The notes beneath the pieces were generated by a model. It saw nothing but the letters and a program-made list of their open reading frames with translations. It did no database searches and was not told where the DNA came from. Both the position numbers and the translations under genes were made by a program. From assembly GCA_002382445.1 (NCBI GenBank), contig DGAQ01000073.1, forward strand, positions 166,305-230,304: DNA of 64,000 bases, given 5' to 3'. Below, piece after piece: positions 54,796 to 63,084 of this stretch. Every line of letters begins with the position of its first letter. Position 1 is the first letter of the stretch. The DNA comes from Porticoccaceae bacterium UBA4026. Lineage in GTDB: Bacteria > Pseudomonadota > Gammaproteobacteria > Pseudomonadales > Porticoccaceae.

Positions 54796-55253
54796 AGATA
54801 GTACGCTACTGGTCGGTTAGGAATGCCCGCTGGTTACGCTTGGCCTATCAAGGCCTCGAGAACTGTTTGGTCGTTTTGCATCCAATTTTCATACGGTTGG
54901 GCTACTCCCGCTTAGATCGAGGGTTTGCCGCTGTAGAAAAATTGTTCAAGGGTTTTTTGTTTGATTCTAAATCATGTGGTCAATGTACGTTAAGTGAAAC
55001 CGGCATGGCCTGCCCGATGAACTGTCCCAAAAGTTTACGCAATGGTCCATGCGGTGGCGTGCGAGCTAATGGTAACTGTGAAATTGAGCCTGATATGGTT
55101 TGTGTTTGGGTCACTTCGTGGGAAGGTCATCAGCGGATGGGCAATCCAGTAGCATCAATTCAGGTCATTCAAGCACCGGTCGATGTGCGTTTAAAAGGCT
55201 CTAGCGCATGGTTGCGCGCAGTGAGAAAAAGAATGGGGATCAACGAATCATGA
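54792..55253 (+). CDS. MetV-like partner of methylene-THF reductase (MTHFR C-terminal family)
   Basis: This 153-residue protein is Cys-rich in its middle: Cys62 and Cys65 (CGQC), Cys74, Cys78, Cys87 (GPCGGV), Cys96 and Cys104. The pattern matches the MTHFR C-terminal family, whose acetogen member MetV forms a complex with MetF and binds metal. The first 60 residues are aromatic/basic and amphipathic. It overlaps the preceding gene and metF by four bases each. It probably modifies or supplies electrons to MetF; the metal (Zn or Fe-S) cannot be decided from sequence. Confidence 0.8.
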   Translation: MKIVRYWSVRNARWLRLAYQGLENCLVVLHPIFIRLGYSRLDRGFAAVEKLFKGFLFDSKSCGQCTLSETGMACPMNCPKSLRNGPCGGVRANGNCEIEPDMVCVWVTSWEGHQRMGNPVASIQVIQAPVDVRLKGSSAWLRAVRKRMGINES

Positions 55254-56236
55254 TCTTTGATGATGAGCCCTTAGCTGGAGAGAATTTACCCATACTGCCA
55301 GGACATGATTCTCCCGGTCGATTTGAGAGAATTTTGCGTGCCGGGCACTTCGCTGTTACAGCTGAAATAGCACCGCCAGATTCTGCCGATCCGCATGAAG
55401 TTTACCAGCGGGCCGCTTTATTTGATGGCTACGTGGATGCGATTAATGCTACCGATGGCTCAGGTGCTAACTGTCATATGTCCAGCGTTGGCATGTGTGC
55501 ACTGCTGACTCGGCGTGGCTATTCGATGATTATGCAAATATCTTGCCGCGATAGGAACCGTATTGCCATGCAGGGAGATGTGTTAGGCGCATCCGCCATG
55601 GGCGTGTCAAATATACTCTGTCTTACCGGTGATGGTGTGCAATCGGGCGACCATCCGCAGGCTAAGCCGGTGTTTGATATGGACTGCATGACTAGCCTGC
55701 AAATGATAGCCGGTATGCGCGATGGGGGTCATTTTATGAGTGGTCGAAAAATCAGTTCGCCACCTCAGGTTTTTTTGGGTGCAGCCGCTAATCCTTTTGC
55801 ACCACCACTGGATTATCGACCCCTACGGTTAGCCAAAAAAGTGGCTGCTGGTGCCCAGTTTGTGCAGACTCAGTATTGTTTTGATATCGACAGATTAAAA
55901 GCCTACATGTCTGAAGTAAGAGATATGGGTTTAGATAAAAAAGTGTTTATTTTGGTGGGAGTTGGTCCATTGGCATCAGCTAAATCAGCTGAATGGATTC
56001 GGAATAATGTTGCTGGTGTGCATATACCCGATGAGATTATTAAGCGTCTTGCTGGCGCAAAGGATCAACGTCAGGAAGGCGTCAATATTTGTATTGATAT
56101 GGTTAATCAGGCTAAAGAAATAGAGGGCGTGAGCGGCGCTCATATCATGGCTTATCGCCAAGAAGAGCGCATAGCTGAGATTGTAGAAAAAACCAAGGTG
56201 CTAGGTGATAGAACGCCCTGGCACCCTAATCGTTAA
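55250..56236 (+). CDS. metF: Methylenetetrahydrofolate reductase
   Basis: MetF is an FAD TIM-barrel enzyme interconverting methyl-THF and methylene-THF. From ATG 55250 (ATGA overlap with the MetV-like gene) it has 328 residues. Typical segments are FAVTAEIAPPDSADP with the catalytic Glu region, MQISCRDRNRIAMQGD, NILCLTGDGVQSGDHP and GAQFVQTQYCFD. The usual role is making methyl-THF for methionine; in this operon the opposite direction, oxidation of methyl-THF from demethylation, is more likely (inference). The longer frame from 55208 overlaps the upstream gene by 46 bp and is not preferred. Confidence 0.93.
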   Translation: MIFDDEPLAGENLPILPGHDSPGRFERILRAGHFAVTAEIAPPDSADPHEVYQRAALFDGYVDAINATDGSGANCHMSSVGMCALLTRRGYSMIMQISCRDRNRIAMQGDVLGASAMGVSNILCLTGDGVQSGDHPQAKPVFDMDCMTSLQMIAGMRDGGHFMSGRKISSPPQVFLGAAANPFAPPLDYRPLRLAKKVAAGAQFVQTQYCFDIDRLKAYMSEVRDMGLDKKVFILVGVGPLASAKSAEWIRNNVAGVHIPDEIIKRLAGAKDQRQEGVNICIDMVNQAKEIEGVSGAHIMAYRQEERIAEIVEKTKVLGDRTPWHPNR

Positions 56237-56251
56237 TTTTAGGAGAAAAAC

Positions 56252-57145
56252 ATGACTGTAACCATCATTAGTTCAGCCACCAAAGAAGTCAAAATAGGAT
56301 TTAACCAGCCCTTTGTGATCATTGGCGAACGCATTAACCCCACGGGTCGTAAAATTTTGGCAGAAGAAATGAAAGTGGGTGATTACAGTCGTGTCGAATC
56401 TGATGCGCTTGCTCAGGTTTTGGCTGGCGCGCATATGCTGGATATTAATGCGGGTATTCCCTTGGCCGATGAGCCGCGTATTCTGGCTGAGGCGATTCAG
56501 TTGGTACAATCAATTACTGATGTTCCACTAAGTATCGACTCCTCTATTATTGCGGCATTGGAAGCGGGTCTGTCTGTTTATCAAGGCAAAGCTCTGGTTA
56601 ATTCGGTTACTGGTGAAGATGAAGTATTAGAAAGAGTCCTTCCGCTGGTGAAAAAATATGGCGCTGCTGTTGTCGCAATCTCCAATGATGAAACCGGTAT
56701 TTCTGAAGACCCTAATGAACGTTTCGCCGTGGCTAAGAAAATTGTCGAGCGGGCGGCTGATTACGGTATTCATTACAGTGATGTTATTGTTGACCCCTTA
56801 GTGATGCCTATTGGAGCGATTAATACCGCGGGTTTGCAGGTGATGCACGTAGTCCGTCGTCTGCGAGATGAATTAAAAGTTAATACCACCTGCGGCGCCT
56901 CCAATGTAAGCTTTGGATTGCCCAATCGAAATGGCATCAATAGTGCATTTTTGACTATGGCAATGGGGGCTGGAATGACCTCAGCCATTACTAGCCCATT
57001 GCATCCAGAAGTTATGCAGGCCGTGCGGGGTGGTGATGTAATGATGGGTAATGATCCTAATTGTTCCAATTGGATCAAGGCTTATCGAGAGCCACAGGCT
57101 CCAGGTACCGAGCGAGCACGTGGTGGTCGTCGCCAGCGAGCATAA
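56252..57145 (+). CDS. Methyl-THF:corrinoid methyltransferase (DHPS-like, MtgA/AcsE family)
   Basis: This 297-residue TIM-barrel protein resembles dihydropteroate synthase-like methyl-THF methyltransferases. Pterin-binding motifs are IIGERINPTGRK, MLDINAGIPLADEP, VPLSIDSSI and CGASNVSFGLPNR. It should take the methyl group from the corrinoid protein and place it on THF, the second half of the transfer reaction, as MtgA does in anaerobic glycine-betaine users. The last ~14 residues are Arg/Gly-rich (GTERARGGRRQRA), an unusual tail that recurs in two other proteins of this operon. AGGAG lies eight bases before the ATG. Confidence 0.92.
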   Translation: MTVTIISSATKEVKIGFNQPFVIIGERINPTGRKILAEEMKVGDYSRVESDALAQVLAGAHMLDINAGIPLADEPRILAEAIQLVQSITDVPLSIDSSIIAALEAGLSVYQGKALVNSVTGEDEVLERVLPLVKKYGAAVVAISNDETGISEDPNERFAVAKKIVERAADYGIHYSDVIVDPLVMPIGAINTAGLQVMHVVRRLRDELKVNTTCGASNVSFGLPNRNGINSAFLTMAMGAGMTSAITSPLHPEVMQAVRGGDVMMGNDPNCSNWIKAYREPQAPGTERARGGRRQRA

Positions 57146-57196
57146 ATATCCTATAGCGCTTAAATAGAACGTAGTAAGAGTAGGTAGGCAGGTCTA

Positions 57197-59209
57197 ATGA
57201 CAGATAAGCAGGTCAAAGTTGTTTTTACGCCTTCCGGTCGGCGGGGTAGCTTTCCGGTTAATACGCCTTTATTGCATGCGGCGAGGGTTTTGGGCGTTGA
57301 CATCGACTCTGTTTGTGGGGGTCGAGGCCTTTGCGGTCGCTGCCAAATCACCTGTGCTGAAGGCACCTTTCCAAAGCATCAGATTAACTCTGATAGCACT
57401 CATCTCTCCGCGGTGTGCGCTACAGAGATTAAATATGGTGAGCGAAAAAACCCCTTGGCCGACGGTCGTCGTTTGAGTTGTCACACCCTATTATTGGATG
57501 ATGTCGTCATAGATGTACCACCCGAAAGTCAGGTACATCGACAAATTGTACGTAAAGATGCAGAGCACCGAGATATTAGCCTCGACCCCTCGACTAGACT
57601 CTATTATGTCCAGGTAGAAGAGCCAGATATGCACGTGCCGAAAGGCGATTTGCAGCGGCTTATAGAGACTTTAGAACAAGAATGGCAACTATCAGATCTA
57701 AGTTGCGACAACCGCTTATTGAAAACTTTACAGCCACTGTTGGCGAAGGGTAAAAGAGCGATCACTGTTGCGGTGCACAAAAACCATCAAATTATTGCCC
57801 TCTGGGCTGGATTTTACGATAAGGCGTATGGTGTTGCGGTGGATGTAGGCTCGACGACTATTGCTGCGCATCTGTGCGACCTAACAAGTGGGCAGGTGCT
57901 GGCCAGTGCCAGCATGATGAACCCACAAATACGCTTTGGCGAAGATCTAATGAGTCGTGTTTCCTATGTAATGATGCACCCTGAAGGCGCTGAAGAAATG
58001 ACCGTTGTCATTCGTCAGGCGCTTAACCGACTTTTTGTTGAGGTGGTCGAAGAAGTAGAAGCGGGTATAGAGGATATTTTGGAGATTGCCTTAGTCGCTA
58101 ACCCGATCATGCACCACATTTTGCTCGGTATAAGCCCTGTTGAGTTGGGGGGAGCACCTTTTGCCTTGACCACAGACGCCGCAGTTGAAATGCCAGCGGC
58201 TGAGTTAGGTCTATCGATTAATGAGGGTGGTCGTATCTATATATTACCTTGCATTGCCGGCCATGTCGGCGCGGATACTGCCGGTATGATTCTGTCTGAA
58301 GAGCCTCAGTTACAAGACAAGATGACATTGTTGGTCGATGTGGGCACCAATGCTGAGATAGTGTTAGGGAATAGCCGACGCTTATTGGCTTGTTCGAGCC
58401 CTACCGGCCCAGCCTTTGAGGGAGCGCAGATTAGTTGCGGTCAGCGTGCAGCGGCTGGCGCCATAGAGCGAGTTCGGATTGACCCGATAACTCTGGAGCC
58501 TCGATTTAAAGTCATTGGATCTGAGCTTTGGTCTGACGAGGCTGGTTTTACATTGGCCATTGCTAGTCATGGTGTGACAGGTATCTGCGGTTCTGGAATT
58601 ATTGAAGTGGTCGCTGAGATGTATTTGTCGGGAATAGTGACCGTGGACGGTGTCATTGATGGTGAGTTGATTAGCCAAACTTCGAGAATCATCAAAAATG
58701 ACCGTACCTGGTCTTATGTCCTGCATACGCCAGATGCAGATGAGATGCAGATTGTGGTGACACAAAATGATATTCGTCAAATTCAGTTGGCCAAGGCAGC
58801 GCTTTATGCTGGGGTAAAACTGCTAATGGATCATATAGGCACTGAGCACATCGAGCGTATTCGTTTGGCTGGCGCCTTTGGCAGTCATATCAGCGTACAG
58901 CACGCTATGGTATTGGGGTTAATTCCCGACTGTGTGCTTGAACAGGTGTCCTCTGCGGGCAATGCGGCGGGTACAGGGGCTCGGATCGCGCTTTTGAATG
59001 CTGAGTCTAGAGGTGTCATTGAGACACTTGTTAAAAACATCGAGAAGATTGAGACGGCTATGGAGCCAAAGTTTCAAGATTATTTTGTCGACGCCATGGC
59101 TTTTCCGAACAAAAATGATGCTTTTCCGAATCTCTTTTCTGTAGTTGATAAACCTCTGGAAAAAGTCGTCAAAGATTCTGCTGGTGGCCGAAAACGGAGG
59201 CGACGATAA
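57197..59209 (+). CDS. Ferredoxin-ASKHA corrinoid activation protein (RACo-like, DUF4445)
   Basis: The 670-residue protein reactivates corrinoid that has been oxidised to Co(II). An N-terminal [2Fe-2S] ferredoxin domain has Cys40, Cys46, Cys49 and probably Cys95; a linker and middle domain follow; the C-terminal half is an ASKHA ATPase with VAVDVGSTTIAAHL near residue 215, LLVDVGTNAEIVLG near 380 and GAFGSHIS near 560. This is the RACo type, distinct from the 4Fe-4S RamA of methanogens. Its presence implies that cobalt oxidises often, as expected in an aerobe. The C-terminus ends GGRKRRRR, a basic tail. It is the last gene before the regulator. Confidence 0.92.
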   Translation: MTDKQVKVVFTPSGRRGSFPVNTPLLHAARVLGVDIDSVCGGRGLCGRCQITCAEGTFPKHQINSDSTHLSAVCATEIKYGERKNPLADGRRLSCHTLLLDDVVIDVPPESQVHRQIVRKDAEHRDISLDPSTRLYYVQVEEPDMHVPKGDLQRLIETLEQEWQLSDLSCDNRLLKTLQPLLAKGKRAITVAVHKNHQIIALWAGFYDKAYGVAVDVGSTTIAAHLCDLTSGQVLASASMMNPQIRFGEDLMSRVSYVMMHPEGAEEMTVVIRQALNRLFVEVVEEVEAGIEDILEIALVANPIMHHILLGISPVELGGAPFALTTDAAVEMPAAELGLSINEGGRIYILPCIAGHVGADTAGMILSEEPQLQDKMTLLVDVGTNAEIVLGNSRRLLACSSPTGPAFEGAQISCGQRAAAGAIERVRIDPITLEPRFKVIGSELWSDEAGFTLAIASHGVTGICGSGIIEVVAEMYLSGIVTVDGVIDGELISQTSRIIKNDRTWSYVLHTPDADEMQIVVTQNDIRQIQLAKAALYAGVKLLMDHIGTEHIERIRLAGAFGSHISVQHAMVLGLIPDCVLEQVSSAGNAAGTGARIALLNAESRGVIETLVKNIEKIETAMEPKFQDYFVDAMAFPNKNDAFPNLFSVVDKPLEKVVKDSAGGRKRRRR

Positions 59210-59326
59210 AAAGTCTTTAGCAAAAACTATTTCTTAGCATATACTCGCCAAAAGAGCCTTGTGTAAGAGGCCGTCGTGGCATGCCCTTTTTATTAGGGGC
59301 CTGCATCTGAAAGATGAGAATGAAAA

Positions 59327-60307
59327 ATGGTTGATGATATTGATACTATTGTAGTTGAAGCTGTAACTTTGCATGTTGGGTTTATCATGCTTCCCGAATA
59401 TACTCTCAGTACCTTCTCAAATGCGGTGGGCATATTGCGCATGGCTAACAGGCTGACGGGTAAAGAATTATACGGTTGGTCATTGCATAGTGTTGACGGC
59501 CAACCAGTAGTGTCGAGCGATGGATTGGAGCTTGTCCTAGACGGTAGCCTTGATGATGCAAGCGAAGCCAATATCATGCTGGTCTGTGGGGGTGTCTCAG
59601 TAAAGCGCCACTGTGATAAGTCTTTGCTGGACGGTCTGCGAAAGGTGGCAAAACGTAAGATTCCCATGGGAGGTATCTGCACCGGCAGCTATGCTCTAGC
59701 GGCTGCTGGCCTCTTGGACGGCTACCGTTGTACCATCCATTGGGAAAATTTAGCCAGTCTGAGAGAAGAATTCCCTAAGCTTGAAATATCCTCTAGTTTG
59801 TTTGTAATTGACCGTGATCGATACACCTGTTCTGGAGGCATTAGTTCAATTGATCTAATGCTTAATTTGGTGGCCAGTATTCATGGGCATCAATTAGTGC
59901 AGCAGATATCTGAGCAATTTACCTGTGATCGAGTACGCACCGAAAAAGACGCGCAACGTGCGCCTTTAAAGTATCTTATTGGAGCCAGTCAGCCACGCCT
60001 TGTTGAAGCTGTAACACTCATGGAGAACAACATTGAAGAGCCCTTGACGCTGGATGAAATAGCAGATTATGTCGGTATTTCGCGCCGTCAGTTGGAGCGC
60101 CTGTTTAATCGTTACCTTCAATGTGCACCCTCACGCTATTATCTCGAATTACGACTTTCTCGAGCACGATTACTTCTCCTACAGACATCTATCCCTGTGA
60201 TTGACGTGGCGATTAGCTGCGGCTTCTCCACAGCACCTCATTTCAGTAAGTGTTACAGTGACCTCTATAATAAACCACCCAGCAGTGAACGAAGGGCTCT
60301 GATTTAG
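59327..60307 (+). CDS. GlxA-family transcriptional regulator (DJ-1/PfpI-like + AraC HTH)
   Basis: The 326-residue regulator has an N-terminal DJ-1/PfpI-like ligand domain (about 10-190, with GGICTGSYALAAAGLLDG) and a C-terminal AraC double helix-turn-helix (about 220-322, with ISRRQLERLFNRY and DVAISCGFSTAPHFSKCY). Relatives include GbdR, ArgR and CdhR of Pseudomonas, which sense quaternary amines or related metabolites. It runs with the mttB operon, 117 bp behind the reactivase gene, and overlaps the convergent second regulator by four bases. It is a candidate activator of the mttB operon; the effector is unknown. Confidence 0.9.
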   Translation: MVDDIDTIVVEAVTLHVGFIMLPEYTLSTFSNAVGILRMANRLTGKELYGWSLHSVDGQPVVSSDGLELVLDGSLDDASEANIMLVCGGVSVKRHCDKSLLDGLRKVAKRKIPMGGICTGSYALAAAGLLDGYRCTIHWENLASLREEFPKLEISSSLFVIDRDRYTCSGGISSIDLMLNLVASIHGHQLVQQISEQFTCDRVRTEKDAQRAPLKYLIGASQPRLVEAVTLMENNIEEPLTLDEIADYVGISRRQLERLFNRYLQCAPSRYYLELRLSRARLLLLQTSIPVIDVAISCGFSTAPHFSKCYSDLYNKPPSSERRALI

Positions 60308-61296
60308 GTTCGGTAATCCGTTGGCCTCTTGTTAAAAACGCCGCGGAAGGCCCGAGAAAAGTGTGCAGTGTCCGCAAAGCCGCACTCCTGTGCAATATCG
60401 GTAATTAACCGTTTGGTATTTTGCAATAACCAAAGCCCATAGCGCAAACGAATCTTACGGTAGAACTTCTGAAGACTATCATTGGTTTCTCTGCTAAAAA
60501 GACGTTCCAGTTGACGTTTCGAAATGCCTACCCGAGCGGCTATCTCGTCAGATGATAGGGACCTACTCAAATTTTGCTCCATCAAGAGCAGAGCTCGCCC
60601 TACCAATCGGTTATTAACATGATATTCACCGCCAGGCAGTGGTTGAAGCGCATTGGCCGGGCGTGGGTTGTCCATAACGAGTATGCGGAGGCTTTTACGT
60701 GCCCAGTTTTGACCTAAATGGCGTTCAATAATGTAGGCCGCCAAGTCTGCCGCCACCGCGCCGCCGGCACAGGTAATACGATCACCGTCGTCAACAAAAA
60801 GCTGGTCGGCAATGGGGGTAACATTGGTGTAGCGATCGGTGAGATCTTTGTAGTGAAACCAGCTAACGCAACAGCGCCGCTGCTCCATCAAGCCAGCACG
60901 AATCATCACAAAGGAGCCGGTGCAAAGTCCAATAATTGGAACGTGAGCGACATTTACCTTTTGCAGATAATCAACCACATGTTGGCTACCCTGCAGGGTT
61001 TTGTTAAGAAGTCCGCCGACCACTACAACGTAGTCAAAATCTACTGGGTTGCGATAAGTTTCCCAGGGCTGAACAGTGACGCCAGAACTAGACGCGATGG
61101 CCTCCAGTGTGGGGCCCATTACCGTCCACTGGCAGTTAATTTGCCGGCTCTGATCACCTTGATCGGCGGCCAGACGAAGAGCGTCTACAAAGGCCGCAAA
61201 GGGCAGCAGGGTAAAGCTTGGCATGAGCACAAAGCCAACAGACAGGTGAGTTGAACTACTGGCTGCTGAGGACGGCTCAGGGGTGGTTATTCTCAT
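60304..61296 (-). CDS. GlxA-family transcriptional regulator, GbdR-like
   Basis: A second GlxA/AraC regulator, with an N-terminal DJ-1/PfpI-like domain (GFVLMPSFTLLPFAAFVDALR, then IIGLCTGSFVMIRAGLMEQRR) and a C-terminal HTH pair (ISKRQLERLFSRE and DIAQECGFADTAHFSRAFR). It diverges from soxBDA, and the shared intergenic region carries 21-bp-spaced repeats, so it is the best candidate for sox control. The frame is open to 61470; I start at ATG 61296 because the conserved fold begins about 17 residues later, with ATG 61326 and 61470 as alternatives. GbdR and SouR of Pseudomonas regulate betaine/sarcosine genes in a comparable setting, but the ligand here is inferred. Confidence 0.88.
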   Translation of the reverse strand: MRITTPEPSSAASSSTHLSVGFVLMPSFTLLPFAAFVDALRLAADQGDQSRQINCQWTVMGPTLEAIASSSGVTVQPWETYRNPVDFDYVVVVGGLLNKTLQGSQHVVDYLQKVNVAHVPIIGLCTGSFVMIRAGLMEQRRCCVSWFHYKDLTDRYTNVTPIADQLFVDDGDRITCAGGAVAADLAAYIIERHLGQNWARKSLRILVMDNPRPANALQPLPGGEYHVNNRLVGRALLLMEQNLSRSLSSDEIAARVGISKRQLERLFSRETNDSLQKFYRKIRLRYGLWLLQNTKRLITDIAQECGFADTAHFSRAFRGVFNKRPTDYRT

Positions 61297-61405
61297 TAAA
61301 AATCCACTGTTATTAGTCGTTTTCATACAGACAATTACTGATTTTTTACATAATGATAACGACATTTTACCGCTAAAGCCGAGATTATGGTTTATAATTG
61401 CGTTC

Positions 61406-61439
61406 ATTGTCGTTTTTTCGCTCCCGATTGACGTTTTTG
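61406..61439 (+). promoter_or_regulatory. 21-bp-spaced direct repeat, candidate AraC-family operator of sox genes
   Basis: ATTGnCGTTTTT occurs at 61406-61417 and 61427-61438, 11 of 12 positions identical, exactly 21 bp apart. Further GTCGTT-like elements lie at 61316-61323 (forward) and 61358-61364 (reverse, AACGACA). All fall in the divergent region between the GlxA-family regulator and soxB. Confidence 0.6.
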
Positions 61440-61509
61440 TTCTAGCAGCTACAGGGTAAAAACTGATCAAATGCTCATTGTCTAAGCTCTTATAAGCGCA
61501 GTGGTCATA

Positions 61510-62760
61510 ATGAAACGATATTCTGGTTTTAGCTTGTTAAAAAATGCCCTTAGCTACCATGAAAACTGGCAGAAAGTGTGGCGCAATCCAACCCCGAAAA
61601 AAGACTATGATGTTGTTATTGTGGGCGGCGGCGGGCATGGTCTTGCAACGGCTTACTATTTGGCTAAAGTCCACGGCATTACCAATGTTGCGGTGGTTGA
61701 AAAAGGTTATTTGGGCGGCGGCAATACAGCTAGAAATACCACTATTATTCGTTCCAACTATCTGTGGGACGAAGCAGCTCAACTTTACGAGTTATCGCTG
61801 AAATTGTGGGAAGGACTTAGCCAAGAACTCAACTATAATGTGATGTTTAGCCAGCGTGGCGTGCTTAATTTGGGTCATAATTTACAGGATATGCGCGATA
61901 TTGAGCGTCGAGTTAACGCCAATCGTCTCAATGGCATTGATGGTGAGGTAGTTACCCCACAGCGGATCAAAGAGATCGCACCACTGATTAACATTTCACC
62001 TGAGAGTCGCTATCCGATCTTAGGCGCGTCCTGGCAACCAAGGGGCGGCACTGCGCGCCATGATGCTGTTGCTTGGGGGTATGCAAGGGGTGCAGATGCT
62101 TTGGGGGTTGATATGATCCAACAAACTGAAGTAACTGGCATTCGGCGTGCAGGTGGTGCTGTAGTCGGCGTTGAGACCTCCAATGGTTTTATTGGCGCCC
62201 GCAAAGTGGCCTGCGTGACCGCGGGCAATTCTGGCGTGGTTGCGGCCATGGCTGGATTGAGATTGCCGATAGAGTCTCGGCCACTACAAGCTTTGGTGTC
62301 AGAGCCGATAAAGCCCTGTTTAGACACGGTGGTTATGTCTAATGCGGTACACGGATACATTAGCCAGTCAGATAAAGGTGACCTAGTTATTGGGGCGGGT
62401 GTAGACAGTTATAACGGCTATGGGCAACGCGGTTCTTTTCATGTCGTAGAGCACACCGTACAGGCAATTTGTGAACTATTCCCAGCCTTTAGTCGGGTTA
62501 GCATGAATCGTCAATGGGGTGGCATTGTTGATACCTGTCCCGATGCTTGCCCAATAATTAGTAAAACTTCAGTTGAAGGCCTCTATTTCAACTGTGGCTG
62601 GGGAACCGGTGGCTTTAAAGCGACACCGGGTTCTGGATATGTGTTTGCCGATACAGTAGCCAACGATCGTCCTCATGCTTTGGCTGAAGCCTTTAACTTA
62701 GATCGGTTCAATACTGGAGCTTTGATCGATGAACATGGTGCTGCCGGTGTTGCACACTAG
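61510..62760 (+). CDS. soxB: Sarcosine oxidase beta subunit
   Basis: SoxB is the flavoprotein subunit of heterotetrameric sarcosine oxidase, which oxidises sarcosine to glycine with THF as methylene acceptor and O2 as electron acceptor. The N-terminal extension FSLLKNALSYHENWQKVWRNP is typical, then the FAD loop DVVIVGGGGHGLATAYYLAK near residue 32 and GGGNTARNTTIIRSNYL. C-terminal GWGTGGFKATPGSG binds substrate/FAD. I choose ATG 61510 (416 residues); an in-frame GTG lies at 61501. It begins the soxB-soxD-soxA run; soxG should follow beyond the window. Confidence 0.95.
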   Translation: MKRYSGFSLLKNALSYHENWQKVWRNPTPKKDYDVVIVGGGGHGLATAYYLAKVHGITNVAVVEKGYLGGGNTARNTTIIRSNYLWDEAAQLYELSLKLWEGLSQELNYNVMFSQRGVLNLGHNLQDMRDIERRVNANRLNGIDGEVVTPQRIKEIAPLINISPESRYPILGASWQPRGGTARHDAVAWGYARGADALGVDMIQQTEVTGIRRAGGAVVGVETSNGFIGARKVACVTAGNSGVVAAMAGLRLPIESRPLQALVSEPIKPCLDTVVMSNAVHGYISQSDKGDLVIGAGVDSYNGYGQRGSFHVVEHTVQAICELFPAFSRVSMNRQWGGIVDTCPDACPIISKTSVEGLYFNCGWGTGGFKATPGSGYVFADTVANDRPHALAEAFNLDRFNTGALIDEHGAAGVAH

Positions 62761-62793
62761 CGCTTGTCGAAATAATAAGTCGAGAGAGTAGAG

Positions 62794-63084
62794 ATGTTAT
62801 TAATATATTGCCCAAATTGCTTGGAGCACCGTGAAGAAGAAGAGTTTAGCTATGGTGGGGAAGCTCATATCGCCAGGCCGTTAAACCCTGAAACGCTGTC
62901 TGATACCCAGTGGGCTGACTACCTTTTTTTCCGAAAGAACCCTCGAGGAATTCACCATGAAATGTGGTATCACGCGACTGGGTGTCGGCGTTACTTTAAT
63001 GCAACCCGAAATACCGTAACTTACGAAATCCTAGAAACCTATCAGGTCGGCACGCAGCCGCAGATTACTGGAACCGACGCATGA
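62794..63084 (+). CDS. soxD: Sarcosine oxidase delta subunit
   Basis: SoxD is the small zinc-binding subunit of heterotetrameric sarcosine oxidase. The 96-residue protein has YCPNC (Cys6, Cys9) with a following His, EFSYGGEAHIARP, and the conserved EMWYHATGCRRYFNATRNT near the C-terminus with another Cys and His. Thirty-three bases follow soxB, and its stop overlaps the soxA ATG by four bases. Confidence 0.95.
   Translation: MLLIYCPNCLEHREEEEFSYGGEAHIARPLNPETLSDTQWADYLFFRKNPRGIHHEMWYHATGCRRYFNATRNTVTYEILETYQVGTQPQITGTDA

Noticed and set aside
59270..59312. Possible terminator hairpin (GCCC...GGGGC) before the first GlxA gene
   Set aside because: The stem is only four to five pairs, with the T-rich stretch in the loop rather than after the stem.
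60718..61254. A 178-residue plus-strand frame opposite the GbdR-like regulator
   Set aside because: It is the shadow of a well-supported GlxA/AraC gene.
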